From: Agreia sp. Leaf210
GTDB lineage: Bacteria > Actinomycetota > Actinomycetes > Actinomycetales > Microbacteriaceae
Reading direction: 5' to 3'
Length of the DNA: 64,000 bases
NCBI RefSeq assembly: GCF_001421485.1
Contig: NZ_LMKK01000003.1
Span: 1-64,000 of the forward strand
The notes beneath the pieces were generated by a model. The model was not told the DNA's origin. It was given only the letters and a program-made list of their open reading frames with translations, and did not search any database. Position 1 is the stretch's first letter. Each line of letters starts with the position of its first letter. A program made the translations under genes and the position numbers. This document shows, piece after piece, positions 27,189-37,640 of this stretch.

Positions 27189-28472
27189 ATGGCTTCTGCA
27201 GTAACTCCTCCCCGTGGCATGCGCGATTTCCTCCCCGGAGAGAAGGCCAAGAGGGAGCACGCGCTCGGCGTGATCCGACGCAGCTACTCGGCGCACGGGT
27301 TCGATGAGATCGAGACACCGGTGATGGAAGACATCCAGCGCCTGCACTCCGGCCTCGGCGGAGACAACGAGAAGCTGTCGTTCAGCGTGCTGAAACGAGG
27401 TATCGAGCGGAGCGACCTCGACGCCGCCGCACAGAGCGATGACGCGCAGGCTCTCGCCGATCTGGGGCTTCGCTTCGATCTCACGGTTCCGCTCGCGCGG
27501 TTCTACGCCACCCACCGCGCCGAGTTGCCCCCGGTATTCCGCAGCGTGCAGATCGCTCCGGTCTGGCGCGCGGAGCGCCCGCAAAAGGGTCGATACCGCC
27601 AGTTCATGCAGTGCGACATCGACATCATCGGCGATGCCTCCTCGTTGGCGGAGGTCGAATTGATCTCGGCGACGCTCTCGACGCTGGATGCGCTCGGCCT
27701 GCAGGGGTGCACGGTGCGCATCAACGACCGTCGGCTGCTCATCGGCATGCTCGAGCTCTTCGGCTTCCCCGCAGACCAGCACGACTTCGTTCTCATCGTC
27801 ATCGACAAGGCCGACAAGATCGGCACCGAGGGTGTCGTCGACGAACTGCGCACCAAGGCTCCGCACCTGGCCGATGCGATCTCCGCGCTCGAGGCTTTCC
27901 TCCTTCGCTCACCCGCAGGAAGTGCGCATGATTTCGGTCGCGAGGCCATCGCGCGGGCATTGCCTGACGGTATCGACGCAGACGTCGTCGCAGAGCTCTC
28001 GTCCATCGGTGATGCTCTGGATGCCGGGCGCATCTTCTTCGATCCGTTCCTGGTGCGGGGCATGGGCTACTACACGGGCACCATCTTCGAGATCGCCCAC
28101 CCCGACTTCACGTTCTCGCTCGGGGGCGGAGGCCGCTACGACGGCATGATCGGCCGGTTCCTCGGAACCGATGTTCCCGCCGTCGGTTTCTCCATCGGGT
28201 TCGAGCGCATCGTCGACCTGGTGGATCTGCCCGACGAGCAGGCGGCCGACGCCGTCGTGCTGCTGCACGATTCGGGGGCGTCTGCAGTGCTGTTGCAGTC
28301 GCTGAAGACCGAGCTGATCGCATCCGGTTCGCGTGTGCGACTCGAGCGCAAGGCCAAGAACGCCAAGCTTCAGCTCGAGCGGCTCAGCGCCGCGGGTTTC
28401 GCCCGCGTGGCGTCCGTGCAGCCCGGGGCCGAGAATGCCGCCGATCTGACATTCCGCGCACTGGGGCACTAG
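27189..28472 (+). CDS. hisS: histidine--tRNA ligase
   Basis: A 427-residue class II aminoacyl-tRNA synthetase. It has motif 1 (GFDEIETPVMED), motif 2 (VWRAERPQKGRYRQFMQCD), the HisRS-specific loop GMGYYTGTIFEIAH and GGGGRYDGMIG, and motif 3 (VGFSIGFERI), followed by a short anticodon-binding domain of about 95 residues. It starts nine bases after mazG. Elsewhere in this family of genomes mazG is often next to eno; here hisS and an efflux unit lie between them (background knowledge, not checked). Confidence 0.95.
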   Translation: MASAVTPPRGMRDFLPGEKAKREHALGVIRRSYSAHGFDEIETPVMEDIQRLHSGLGGDNEKLSFSVLKRGIERSDLDAAAQSDDAQALADLGLRFDLTVPLARFYATHRAELPPVFRSVQIAPVWRAERPQKGRYRQFMQCDIDIIGDASSLAEVELISATLSTLDALGLQGCTVRINDRRLLIGMLELFGFPADQHDFVLIVIDKADKIGTEGVVDELRTKAPHLADAISALEAFLLRSPAGSAHDFGREAIARALPDGIDADVVAELSSIGDALDAGRIFFDPFLVRGMGYYTGTIFEIAHPDFTFSLGGGGRYDGMIGRFLGTDVPAVGFSIGFERIVDLVDLPDEQAADAVVLLHDSGASAVLLQSLKTELIASGSRVRLERKAKNAKLQLERLSAAGFARVASVQPGAENAADLTFRALGH

Positions 28473-28491
28473 ACCATAGCCGGGCTATACA

Positions 28492-28944
28492 ATGAATGAA
28501 GTGAACAGCGAACTCAGTACCATTCTCGGTGACCTCGTATCGGTCACCCACCGTCTTACCCGCCTCGCTGCGCAGGCCACCGGCGATTCCACGTCTCCTG
28601 CCACTTGGCGCACGCTCAGCGTGCTCACCTCTTTCGGCCCCATGCGACTCGGCGAACTCGCCAAGCACAGCCGGGTCAGTCAGCCCACCATGACCAAGAT
28701 CGTGGCGAACCTCAACGAGCTCGAGTGGATCAAGCGCATCGCCGACTCGACCGATGCGCGTGCATGGCAGATCGCCGTCGCTCCCAAGGGCCAGCGCGCT
28801 CTCGCCGATTGGCGCGATCGACTGGGTTCCACTCTCGAGCCCCTCTTCGAGGAACTCGACCCCGACGACGTCGCCGTCCTTCAGCGCACGGTCGACCTCC
28901 TCGAGTGCAGCATCGCGGTGCGCAGCGAGGTCGTCGCCGCCTGA
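28492..28944 (+). CDS. MarR-family regulator (upstream of MFS pump)
   Basis: A 150-residue winged-helix regulator. The DNA-binding helix is in LGELAKHSRVSQPTMTKIVA (about residues 52-71) and the wing region in RIADSTDARAWQIAVAPKG. The ATG at 28492 directly follows a -10-like TATACA (28486-28491), so if that is the promoter the true start may be the in-frame GTG at 28501. A hairpin closes the gene. It lies upstream of an efflux pump gene and is a likely repressor of it. Confidence 0.88.
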   Translation: MNEVNSELSTILGDLVSVTHRLTRLAAQATGDSTSPATWRTLSVLTSFGPMRLGELAKHSRVSQPTMTKIVANLNELEWIKRIADSTDARAWQIAVAPKGQRALADWRDRLGSTLEPLFEELDPDDVAVLQRTVDLLECSIAVRSEVVAA

Positions 28945-28966
28945 GTCATCCGGCAGCCCGGCTTCT

Positions 28967-29000
28967 GCAACGACCCTCGGAGAAATCCGAGGGTCGTTGC
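28967..29000. terminator. GAAA-tetraloop hairpin terminator
   Basis: A perfect 15-bp stem (28967-28981 with 28986-29000) closed by a GAAA loop, directly after the MarR gene. It is followed by GTTTAAT, a weak T-run. It probably ends the MarR transcript and separates it from the pump promoter. Confidence 0.8.
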
Positions 29001-29005
29001 GTTTA

Positions 29006-29039
29006 ATCAACTAATTTGATAACGTTGACGCAAGTCAAC
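29006..29039. promoter_or_regulatory. pump promoter region with two dyad operators
   Basis: Two inverted repeats stand side by side: ATCAA-N5-TTGAT (29006-29020) and GTTGAC-N4-GTCAAC (29024-29039, perfect). AT-rich dyads of this size are typical MarR operators, and both MarR genes of this unit are candidates to bind. The first overlaps an AT-rich stretch that could serve as core promoter. Confidence 0.55.
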
Positions 29040-29042
29040 TTT

Positions 29043-29076
29043 CTCCTCATCGACGAGCGGTGAGGAGTTTTCTTTT
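29043..29076 (+). terminator. possible attenuator hairpin in the pump leader
   Basis: A 7-bp stem (CTCCTCA 29043-29049, TGAGGAG 29061-29067) is followed by TTTTCTTTTT up to 29076. It stands between the dyad operators and the ribosome-binding site (AGGAG 29079-29083) of the MFS gene, so transcripts from the upstream promoter would have to pass an intrinsic-terminator-like structure. Confidence 0.5.
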
Positions 29077-29088
29077 TCAGGAGCCCCT

Positions 29089-30750
29089 TTGTCTTCTCTC
29101 TCCACCGCCGAGTCCCAACCCGGCGCCGCTGCTGCGGCGCGGCCTTCCATGACCCCGCGACAGACGCTGCAGGCTCTCTCGGGTCTGCTGCTCGGCATGT
29201 TCGTCGCCCTTCTCGCCTCGACGGTCGTGTCGAGCTCACTGCCGAAGATCATCGGTGATCTCAAGGGAAACCAGGCTGCCTTCACCTGGGTCGTCACAGC
29301 GACTCTGCTCGCCACCACCGTGTCGACGCCGATCTGGGGCAAGCTCGCCGATCTCACCAACCGCAAGCTGCTCATCCAGATCTCCCTCGTCATCTTCACG
29401 CTCGGATCGATCCTGGCGGGCTTCTCGCAAGACACGGGAACGCTGATTCTCTTCCGCGTCCTCCAGGGTCTGGGCGCCGGTGGTCTGACCGCCCTCGTGC
29501 AGGTCGTGATGGCCGACATCATCAGTCCGCGTGAGCGCGGAAAGTACATGGGACTGCTCGGCGCGGTCATGGCGGTCGCCACCGTGGGTGGCCCCCTCGT
29601 CGGCGGCATCGTCACCGACTCGATCGGATGGCGCTGGAACTTCTACATCGCCGTTCCCTTCGCCGTCGCCGCGATCATCGTGCTGCAGCTCACCCTGAAG
29701 CTGCCCAAGGTGCGCAAGAAGGTCACCATCGACTACCTCGGGGCTGTGCTGATCGCGGCCGGTGTCTCTCTGCTGCTCATCTGGGTCACGCTCGCGGGCA
29801 ACAACTTCGACTGGAACTCGTGGCAGACGTACCTCATGGTCGGTGGCAGCGTCGTGCTGCTGGGACTAGCGGTCTGGGTCGAGCTCACCGTGAAGGAGCC
29901 CATCATCCCGATGACCCTCTTCAAGAACCGCACCTTCACGCTCGCGGTCGTCGCCAGCATCTCCGTGGGCGTCGCCATGTTCGGCACCAGTGTCTTCCTC
30001 GGTCAGTACATGCAGCTGGCCCGCGGCGCCACGCCGACCGAGTCGGGTCTGCTGACGATTCCCATGATCGGCGGTGTGCTCGTCTCATCGACGATCGTCG
30101 GTCAACTGATCAGCCGCACCGGTACGTGGAAGCGCTACATGGTCGTCGGATCGATCCTCCTCACCATCGGCGTCTCGCTCATGTCGACGCTGCGCTACGA
30201 CACGAGCTACGTTCTGGTCGCCGTCTTCATGTTCATCATGGGCTCCGGAGTGGGCATGGTCATGCAGAATCTGGTGCTCGTCGTTCAGAACTCGGTCGAC
30301 CCTCGTCAGCTCGGTGTGGCCAGCGCCTCGGTGGCGTTCTTCCGCAGCCTGGGCGGCACGATCGGCGTGTCCGTCATGGGCGCGGTGCTCGGTACCCAGG
30401 TCGCTCAATTCGTGAAGGATGGCCTGACGGGCCTCGGCGCGGCTGGAGCGCAGGCGGCTCAAGGCCTGAGTGGGGGAGCGATCCCCGATGTCAGCACCCT
30501 GCCAGGGCCCGTTCGCGTGATCGTCGAGTCCGCGTACGGCCACGCGATCGGCGACGTGTTCATGCTGGCTATTCCTCTCGCTGTCGTCACGGTGATCGCC
30601 ATCGCCTTCCTGCCGGCGAAGCCGCTGGGAACCAAGACCGCGCTCGAACAGCTGGAGGGCGAAACCGCCGACACGATCGTGGCGGTGAGTGCCGACGAGG
30701 TCGCCGCGACCCCGCGCACCGGCTCCATGTCCGCTGTGAGGGACCGGTAA
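29089..30750 (+). CDS. MFS drug efflux pump, DHA2 (14-helix) family
   Basis: A 553-residue EmrB/QacA-type proton antiporter. It has 14 predicted helices, motif A-like GKLADLTNRKLLIQ near residue 83, the loop RVLQGLGAGGLTALVQ near 122, and motif C-like GAVMAVATVGGPLVGGIV. The family exports lipophilic cations, dyes and antibiotics. The TTG start at 29089 has AGGAG five bases upstream. It is flanked by two MarR genes on the same strand, with a dyad- and hairpin-rich leader, so it is probably induced by a substrate. Confidence 0.9.
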   Translation: MSSLSTAESQPGAAAAARPSMTPRQTLQALSGLLLGMFVALLASTVVSSSLPKIIGDLKGNQAAFTWVVTATLLATTVSTPIWGKLADLTNRKLLIQISLVIFTLGSILAGFSQDTGTLILFRVLQGLGAGGLTALVQVVMADIISPRERGKYMGLLGAVMAVATVGGPLVGGIVTDSIGWRWNFYIAVPFAVAAIIVLQLTLKLPKVRKKVTIDYLGAVLIAAGVSLLLIWVTLAGNNFDWNSWQTYLMVGGSVVLLGLAVWVELTVKEPIIPMTLFKNRTFTLAVVASISVGVAMFGTSVFLGQYMQLARGATPTESGLLTIPMIGGVLVSSTIVGQLISRTGTWKRYMVVGSILLTIGVSLMSTLRYDTSYVLVAVFMFIMGSGVGMVMQNLVLVVQNSVDPRQLGVASASVAFFRSLGGTIGVSVMGAVLGTQVAQFVKDGLTGLGAAGAQAAQGLSGGAIPDVSTLPGPVRVIVESAYGHAIGDVFMLAIPLAVVTVIAIAFLPAKPLGTKTALEQLEGETADTIVAVSADEVAATPRTGSMSAVRDR

Positions 30751-30754
30751 CCTA

Positions 30755-32595
<1,841 letters not shown>

Positions 32596-32638
32596 GGGCT
32601 TCCGAAGCCGAAAGACACCACCGAACGAAAGGCGCTCG

Positions 32639-33190
32639 ATGCGCAAGCCGACACTGGGTGTGCCCCTCGGGGCCGCATCGTCGGACGACGCACCGAAGCC
32701 TCGGAATGCGCGTGCCCCACGGGGTACGCGCATTCCGCGTTCCCGAGGAACGTCGCCTCAGAAGTACAGCTTCAGGGTCTCCGGCCTCACCTTCGTGATC
32801 CTCGGTGTACTCGTCGTGTTCGTCATCGTGCTCGCGCCAGGACTGCGGCTCTACATCGAGCAACGGCAGCAGCTTGCTGCACTGCAGCAGGCGGTGACGG
32901 ACAAGCAGACAGAGAACACCCAACTCGACTCTCAGGTCGCCAGGTGGAGCGACCCCGCCTACATCAAGGCACAGGCGAGAGACAGGCTGTACTTCGTGAT
33001 GCCGGGGGAGACGAGCTTTCTCGTGATCGACGACCAAACGCCCACGGCGCCGGCCGATGACACACCCGTGACCACCGGCATCCAGAACACCAAGGTCGAC
33101 TGGCTCGGCGCCATCTTCTCCTCCGGCGTCAATTCCGGTCTCAGCACGCAGACGCCCGAAGAACTCCAGAAATCCGGAACCATCCAGTGA
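32639..33190 (+). CDS. ftsB: FtsB/DivIC septum formation protein
   Basis: A 183-residue divisome protein. A basic cytoplasmic N terminus of about 45 residues precedes one transmembrane helix (LTFVILGVLVVFVIVLAPGL, about 49-68). A coiled-coil region follows (YIEQRQQLAALQQAVTDKQT) with the conserved ARDRLYFVMPGE, then an extracytoplasmic tail. It bridges FtsL and FtsQ in septum assembly. The coding sequence for the N terminus holds a near-perfect 36-bp palindrome. It overlaps DUF501 by four bases. Confidence 0.93.
   Translation: MRKPTLGVPLGAASSDDAPKPRNARAPRGTRIPRSRGTSPQKYSFRVSGLTFVILGVLVVFVIVLAPGLRLYIEQRQQLAALQQAVTDKQTENTQLDSQVARWSDPAYIKAQARDRLYFVMPGETSFLVIDDQTPTAPADDTPVTTGIQNTKVDWLGAIFSSGVNSGLSTQTPEELQKSGTIQ
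32702..32737. repeat. 36-bp near-perfect palindrome inside ftsB
   Basis: Left arm 32702-32718 and right arm 32721-32737 are complementary at 16 of 17 positions; the remaining pair is G.U in RNA. The loop is the dinucleotide AC. The arms encode the basic, Arg/Pro-rich N terminus (NARAPRGTRIP). It would form a very stable hairpin about 60 bases into the ftsB mRNA. Confidence 0.85.
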
Positions 33191-33705
33191 CCACACCCCC
33201 GTTCGACCCGCCCTCCGAGAAAGACGTCGCGACCGTCTCGGCACAGCTCGGACGCCCGGCGCGCAACGTGATCGGCATCGCCGCTCGCTGCGTCTGCGGC
33301 GCGCCGACCGTCGTGGCGACCAAGCCGCGGCTCGAAGACGGAACCCCGTTTCCGACTCTCTACTATTTGAGCCACCCCGCCGCCACCGCGGCCATGTCGG
33401 CCCTCGAGGCGACCCAGGTCATGGCCGAATTCCAGGATCTGCTGCCGAACGACGACGAGCTTCGCCAGGAGTACGAGTCGGCCCACACGACGTACATCTC
33501 CGATCGCGATGGCATCGAGGTCGTCCCCGAGCTCGCCGGCGTCTCGGCCGGCGGTATGCCCGTGCGAGTGAAGTGTCTTCATGCCCTCGCGGGTCACGCG
33601 CTGGCGGCCGGCCCCGGGGTGAACCCGATCGGCGATCTCGCACTCGAGCGCGGGCGCTGGTCGCCCCTCGTGTGCGAGTGCATCGACTACGAGGCCAGCG
33701 CGTGA
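33187..33705 (+). CDS. DUF501 domain protein
   Basis: A 172-residue protein of a family widespread in actinobacteria and usually placed between ftsB and a ppx/gppA or protease gene. It has conserved Cys in ARCVCGAPTVVATKPRLEDG, TLYYLSHPAA near residue 58 and CLHALAGHALAAGPGVNPIG near 125. Function is unknown. The conserved cysteine and histidine residues could bind a metal (inference). It overlaps ftsB by four bases (GTGA) and overlaps the following protease gene the same way. Confidence 0.9.
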   Translation: MTTPPFDPPSEKDVATVSAQLGRPARNVIGIAARCVCGAPTVVATKPRLEDGTPFPTLYYLSHPAATAAMSALEATQVMAEFQDLLPNDDELRQEYESAHTTYISDRDGIEVVPELAGVSAGGMPVRVKCLHALAGHALAAGPGVNPIGDLALERGRWSPLVCECIDYEASA

Positions 33706-34967
33706 TCGCGCGCCGTCGTACGCCGCGCCTTCGGGTCGTGGCGATCTCGGCGGCGCTCGCCACAGGCATCCTCGTCGCCGCCCCGGTGGGGCCGGTATCT
33801 ACGGCTCACGCCGACACCGTGCGCAATGCCGAGTACTGGCTGGCCGACTACGGAGTGCAGGCGGCGTGGAACACCACGCGCGGCGCCGGTGTGACGGTCG
33901 CCGTGATCGATACCGGGGTAGACGGATCCGTCGCTGACCTGGCAGGCGTCGTCACCGGCGGCACCGACGTGTCGGGTGTGGGATCGCCCGATGGCCAGAC
34001 GCCGGTCGGCGACGAGAACGAGCATGGAACCATGGTGGGCTCGCTCATCGCGGGCCGCGGAACCGGGCCAAACGACGGCGTCATCGGAGTGGCCCCCGAG
34101 GCGTCGCTCCTCTCGGTGAGCGTCGCACTGGGCGCCGGTGTGGTCGGCACCGACGATCAGATCGCCAACGCCGTGCGCTGGGCTGTCGACAACGGTGCCG
34201 ATGTCATCAACATGTCTCTCACTCGCAACAGCCTCGACTGGCCCACGAGCTGGGACGACGCCTTTCTCTACGCTGCCGATCACGATGTCGTGGTGGTGGC
34301 CGCAGCAGGAAACCGCGGCAGCGGCACGACCGAGGTCGGTGCACCCGCCACGATCCCGGGTGTACTGACGGTTGCGGGCGTCGATCGGGCCGGAGACGCG
34401 AGCTTCGACGCATCGAGCCAGGGCATCACGATCGCGGTCGCCGCGCCCAGCGAACAACTGGTCGGCGTCGTTCCCGGCGGGGGATACGTGCGATGGGCGG
34501 GAACGAGCGGGGCGACGCCCATCGTGTCCGGTCTCGTCGCGCTCGTTCGTGCAGCGCACCCCGACCTCGACGTGGCCGGCGTCATCAATCGAATCGTCAG
34601 CACGGCGACGCCGAAGGGCGATCCCGTGCCCGGGCCGATCTACGGCCACGGTCTCATTAACGCCGAGGCCGCGGTCACGGCAGACGTTCCGTCGGTCACG
34701 GCGAACCCGATGGGATCGCTCAAAGACTGGGTCGCGACCTACAGGCCGTCGCCGGATGCGTCGGGTGCAGGCCCGAAGCCGATTGCGGCTCCCGAGGCCG
34801 GCGACCCGGCGAAGACCGCCCAACCGGCTGCCTCCTGGTGGCCGAGCGTTGCTAAACTGACGATGAACGGAATTCCCATCGCAGTGATCTCCGTGTTCCT
34901 GATGCTTTTCGCGATGATCGTCACAGCAGCAGTGGTGCATGTTCGGCGCGTGCGGCGCAGGGAGTAG
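33702..34967 (+). CDS. membrane-anchored subtilisin-like serine protease (S8, mycosin-like)
   Basis: A 421-residue secreted protease. The N-terminal signal peptide (LRVVAISAALATGILVAAPV) precedes the S8 catalytic domain, with Asp in VAVIDTGVDG (about residue 70), His in NEHGTMVGSLIAG (about 108) and Ser in AGTSGATPIVSGL (about 269). A linker of about 60 residues follows, with a C-terminal transmembrane helix (IPIAVISVFLMLFAMIVTAA) and RRVRRRE, so the active domain is outside the cell. The shape resembles mycosins, but no type VII secretion genes are nearby. GTG at 33702 overlaps DUF501 by four bases. Confidence 0.9.
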   Translation: MIARRRTPRLRVVAISAALATGILVAAPVGPVSTAHADTVRNAEYWLADYGVQAAWNTTRGAGVTVAVIDTGVDGSVADLAGVVTGGTDVSGVGSPDGQTPVGDENEHGTMVGSLIAGRGTGPNDGVIGVAPEASLLSVSVALGAGVVGTDDQIANAVRWAVDNGADVINMSLTRNSLDWPTSWDDAFLYAADHDVVVVAAAGNRGSGTTEVGAPATIPGVLTVAGVDRAGDASFDASSQGITIAVAAPSEQLVGVVPGGGYVRWAGTSGATPIVSGLVALVRAAHPDLDVAGVINRIVSTATPKGDPVPGPIYGHGLINAEAAVTADVPSVTANPMGSLKDWVATYRPSPDASGAGPKPIAAPEAGDPAKTAQPAASWWPSVAKLTMNGIPIAVISVFLMLFAMIVTAAVVHVRRVRRRE

Positions 34968-35005
34968 ATTAACTACAACACCTTCCCCCTAGGAGAGCTT
35001 TCACT

Positions 35006-36535
35006 GTGCCCAGAATCTTGATCGTCGGCGGCGGCTACGCCGGTTTCTACACCGCATGGAAACTCGAAAAGTGGCTCCGGCCCGGCGAAGCAGAGGTCAC
35101 CGTCGTCGACCCGCTTCCCTACATGACCTACCAGCCCTTCCTTCCTGAGGTCGCCGCAGGCTCCATCGAGCCGCGCCACGCGATCGTGCCGCTTCGCCGT
35201 CACCTCAAGAAGACCGCCATCGTCGCGGCGAAGGTCACCGGCATCGATCACGCGTCGAAGACGGCGACGATCACGCCCAACATCGGCGAGCCCTACGAGT
35301 TCGCCTACGACCAGATCGTCGTCACCGCGGGTTCGGTCTCGCGCACGTTCCCGATCCCGGGCGTCGCCGACGAGGCCATCGGCCTCAAGACCATCGAGGA
35401 GGCCGTCGCGATCCGCGATCGCATCCTCACCAACATGGACAAGGCTGCCGGAATGGCGCCCGGTCCCGAGCGCGATCGACTGCTCACCGTCGTCGTCGTC
35501 GGTGGCGGTTTCGCCGGCATCGAGATCTTCGCCGAACTGCGCTCGTTCGTGAGCGGTCTGCTCAAGCAGTACCCCGAGATCACCTTCGAAGACACGCACT
35601 TCCACCTCATCGAGGCCATGGGTCGCATCATGCCCGAGGTCTCGCTGCCCACCAGCCTCTGGGTCATCAAGAACCTCGCCGAGCGCGGCGCTCAGATCCA
35701 CCTCGACACGCAGCTCAAGTCCGCCGTCGGCGGAGTCATCGAGCTCTCGACGGGCGAGAGCTTCGAGTCCGACACCATCATCTGGACCGCCGGCGTCATG
35801 GCGAGCCCGATGCTGAAGGGCACAGACCTTCCCATCGAAGAACGCGGACGCCTCAAGGTTCGCCCCGACCTGCGCGTCGGAACCGCCGATGAGATCGTGG
35901 CTGATGCGTGGGGCGCCGGCGACGTCTCCGCCGTTCCCGACCTCTCGGGTGGTGGCGTCGGCGGGTTCTGCGTGCCGAACGCTCAGCACGCCGTTCGCCA
36001 GGGCCGCCTGATGGCCAAGAACATCGTGGCCGAGCTGCGCGGCGAGGCACTCGTCGACTACAACCACAAGAACGCCGGTGCCGTCGCTGGCCTCGGCATC
36101 GGAGTGGGCGCATTCCAGTCGGGCAAGATCGCGATCAAGGGCCTGCCCGCCTGGTTCATGCACCGTGGTTACCACGGGCTCGCCATGCCCACGTGGGAGC
36201 GCAAGATCCGCGTGATCGGCAACTGGGTCTTCAACTTCGTCCTCGGTCGCGACATCGCGTCGCTCGAGGCCCGGGTCACTCCGCGCGCCGCGTTCGAGAC
36301 GTTCGCGTCGCGTCCCCGCCCTTCGGCTGACGCGCCCGCTCCGGCACCCGCCGCCGCTGCCGCCTCGGCACCCGCGACGTCGTCCATCACGTCCGCGCCG
36401 ACCGAAGCAGCACCCACCGTTAAGAAGGTGGCGTCGAAGCGCGCGCCCGCCAAGAAGTCGGCCGAGAAAGACCTGCCGTCGCCCGAGGGCGCTCCCATCA
36501 TCGCCGGTGGCGGAGACCCCGTCGACACCAAGTAG
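35006..36535 (+). CDS. ndh: type II NADH dehydrogenase (NAD(P)/FAD oxidoreductase)
   Basis: A 509-residue single-subunit NADH:quinone oxidoreductase-like flavoprotein. It has the FAD motif ILIVGGGYAGFYTAW at the N terminus, the NADH motif VVVVGGGFAGIEIFAE near residue 167 and the second FAD motif AWGAGDVSAVPD near 307. The enzyme sits on the inner membrane face and feeds electrons to menaquinone without pumping protons. The last 70 or so residues are an Ala/Pro/Lys-rich tail (KKVASKRAPAKKSAEKD) not needed for catalysis in relatives. GTG start at 35006 follows AGGAGA. Confidence 0.88.
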   Translation: MPRILIVGGGYAGFYTAWKLEKWLRPGEAEVTVVDPLPYMTYQPFLPEVAAGSIEPRHAIVPLRRHLKKTAIVAAKVTGIDHASKTATITPNIGEPYEFAYDQIVVTAGSVSRTFPIPGVADEAIGLKTIEEAVAIRDRILTNMDKAAGMAPGPERDRLLTVVVVGGGFAGIEIFAELRSFVSGLLKQYPEITFEDTHFHLIEAMGRIMPEVSLPTSLWVIKNLAERGAQIHLDTQLKSAVGGVIELSTGESFESDTIIWTAGVMASPMLKGTDLPIEERGRLKVRPDLRVGTADEIVADAWGAGDVSAVPDLSGGGVGGFCVPNAQHAVRQGRLMAKNIVAELRGEALVDYNHKNAGAVAGLGIGVGAFQSGKIAIKGLPAWFMHRGYHGLAMPTWERKIRVIGNWVFNFVLGRDIASLEARVTPRAAFETFASRPRPSADAPAPAPAAAAASAPATSSITSAPTEAAPTVKKVASKRAPAKKSAEKDLPSPEGAPIIAGGGDPVDTK

Positions 36536-36546
36536 CCGCATCGGTT

Positions 36547-36583
36547 CGAAGCGCCCGTTCCCTCGCAGGGGGCGGGCGCTTCG
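36547..36583. terminator. bidirectional hairpin between convergent genes
   Basis: A perfect 11-bp stem (CGAAGCGCCCG 36547-36557 with 36573-36583) with a 15-base loop between the convergent ndh and alpha/beta hydrolase genes. There is no T-run, so termination may depend on Rho or on the stem alone. Confidence 0.6.
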
Positions 36584-36587
36584 TGCG

Positions 36588-37580
36588 TCAGCGCGAGGTC
36601 TTGTCGGAGTCGTTCATCGACTCGGCGTGCATGGTCTTGCCGCGTGCGATCGTCTCGTCGTCGTCCGTGAGGATTCCGACCGTCTCGGTGACCCGGCCCG
36701 CGATGCCCTTGGCGGCATCCGCCGGCGGTTTCTCGTCTTCGGCATCGGGGATGTCGTCCGCCGACAGATCGTAGGTGCGCAGCGTGTCGTCGTCCGTTCC
36801 CGGATGCTCCGCGAAGGCCACACAGAGACGCGCGACCTCATCGGCGTGGGCGTGCATCACCGAGTGTGCGGAGTCCGGCATCTCCCAGCTGCGCGAGTGG
36901 GGGAGGAGTCGTCCGACCCGGGTGACCCAGTCACAGGGCGCCACCGCGTCGTGCTCGCCGCGGATCACCAGCGTATTGGCCTGAATGAGCGGAAGCCGGT
37001 CTTCGAGGGGAAAGCTGATCATGCGGGGGAGCACCCGGAAGAACCACTTGAAGCCACAGAGCAGGTACGAGCTGACGGCCAAGAACTTGACCCGCCCCGG
37101 TTCGTGCCAGGCGGACTGCAGGAAGCGGACGGCCTGGATGGGTATGCGCCGTTCGGCCGGATTGACGACGGGGCCGATCAGCACCAGCGTGGTGATGTCG
37201 GCACGACGCGAGGCGAGATCGCTGACGATCTGGGTGCCCATGGAGTGGCCGACGACGATCGGATCGACGAGGTCGAACTCATCGATGACCCGGCCGACCA
37301 GATCGGCGTACCCGCGGATGCTCAGTGCCGACTTCGGGTGCGGCACGCCCGCGAATCCCGGCAGATCGAGCGCGTGCACGGGACCGAAGCGATTCAGGTT
37401 CGGCGCCAGGCGCTCGAAGTAGTTGCTCGAGACTCCGATTCCCGGAACGAGAACGAAAGGACGGTCTCCCGTTTTTCCGATCGTGCTGACGCGCACGTAG
37501 AGTTCACCGTCGTGCACCCGATCGACGGTGACCTCGGTGGAGGAATTCGTCTGGGGTTCAGAACGTCGCGACGCACTCAT
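36588..37580 (-). CDS. alpha/beta hydrolase
   Basis: A 330-residue alpha/beta-fold hydrolase. The oxyanion region is FVLVPGIGVSSNYFERLAP near residue 43. The nucleophile elbow GHSMGTQ (Ser near 114), an acidic residue in VIRGEHDAVAP, and the His in DSAHSVMHAHADE complete a plausible triad. The last 60 residues are acidic and probably disordered. The substrate is unknown; esterase or epoxide-hydrolase-like activity is possible. It starts 60 bases from the divergent amylosucrase-like gene. Confidence 0.82.
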   Translation of the reverse strand: MSASRRSEPQTNSSTEVTVDRVHDGELYVRVSTIGKTGDRPFVLVPGIGVSSNYFERLAPNLNRFGPVHALDLPGFAGVPHPKSALSIRGYADLVGRVIDEFDLVDPIVVGHSMGTQIVSDLASRRADITTLVLIGPVVNPAERRIPIQAVRFLQSAWHEPGRVKFLAVSSYLLCGFKWFFRVLPRMISFPLEDRLPLIQANTLVIRGEHDAVAPCDWVTRVGRLLPHSRSWEMPDSAHSVMHAHADEVARLCVAFAEHPGTDDDTLRTYDLSADDIPDAEDEKPPADAAKGIAGRVTETVGILTDDDETIARGKTMHAESMNDSDKTSR

Positions 37581-37640
37581 GCATAGAGGGTACTAAGGAG
37601 TGATCGATAGAGTGCTGGCAGTGTGTGCAAGGGAGAAACG

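Noticed and set aside
33702-34967. Mycosin-like protease as part of a type VII secretion system
   Set aside because: No EccB/C/D, WXG100 or related genes are nearby, and the gene belongs to a conserved ftsB-DUF501-protease series.
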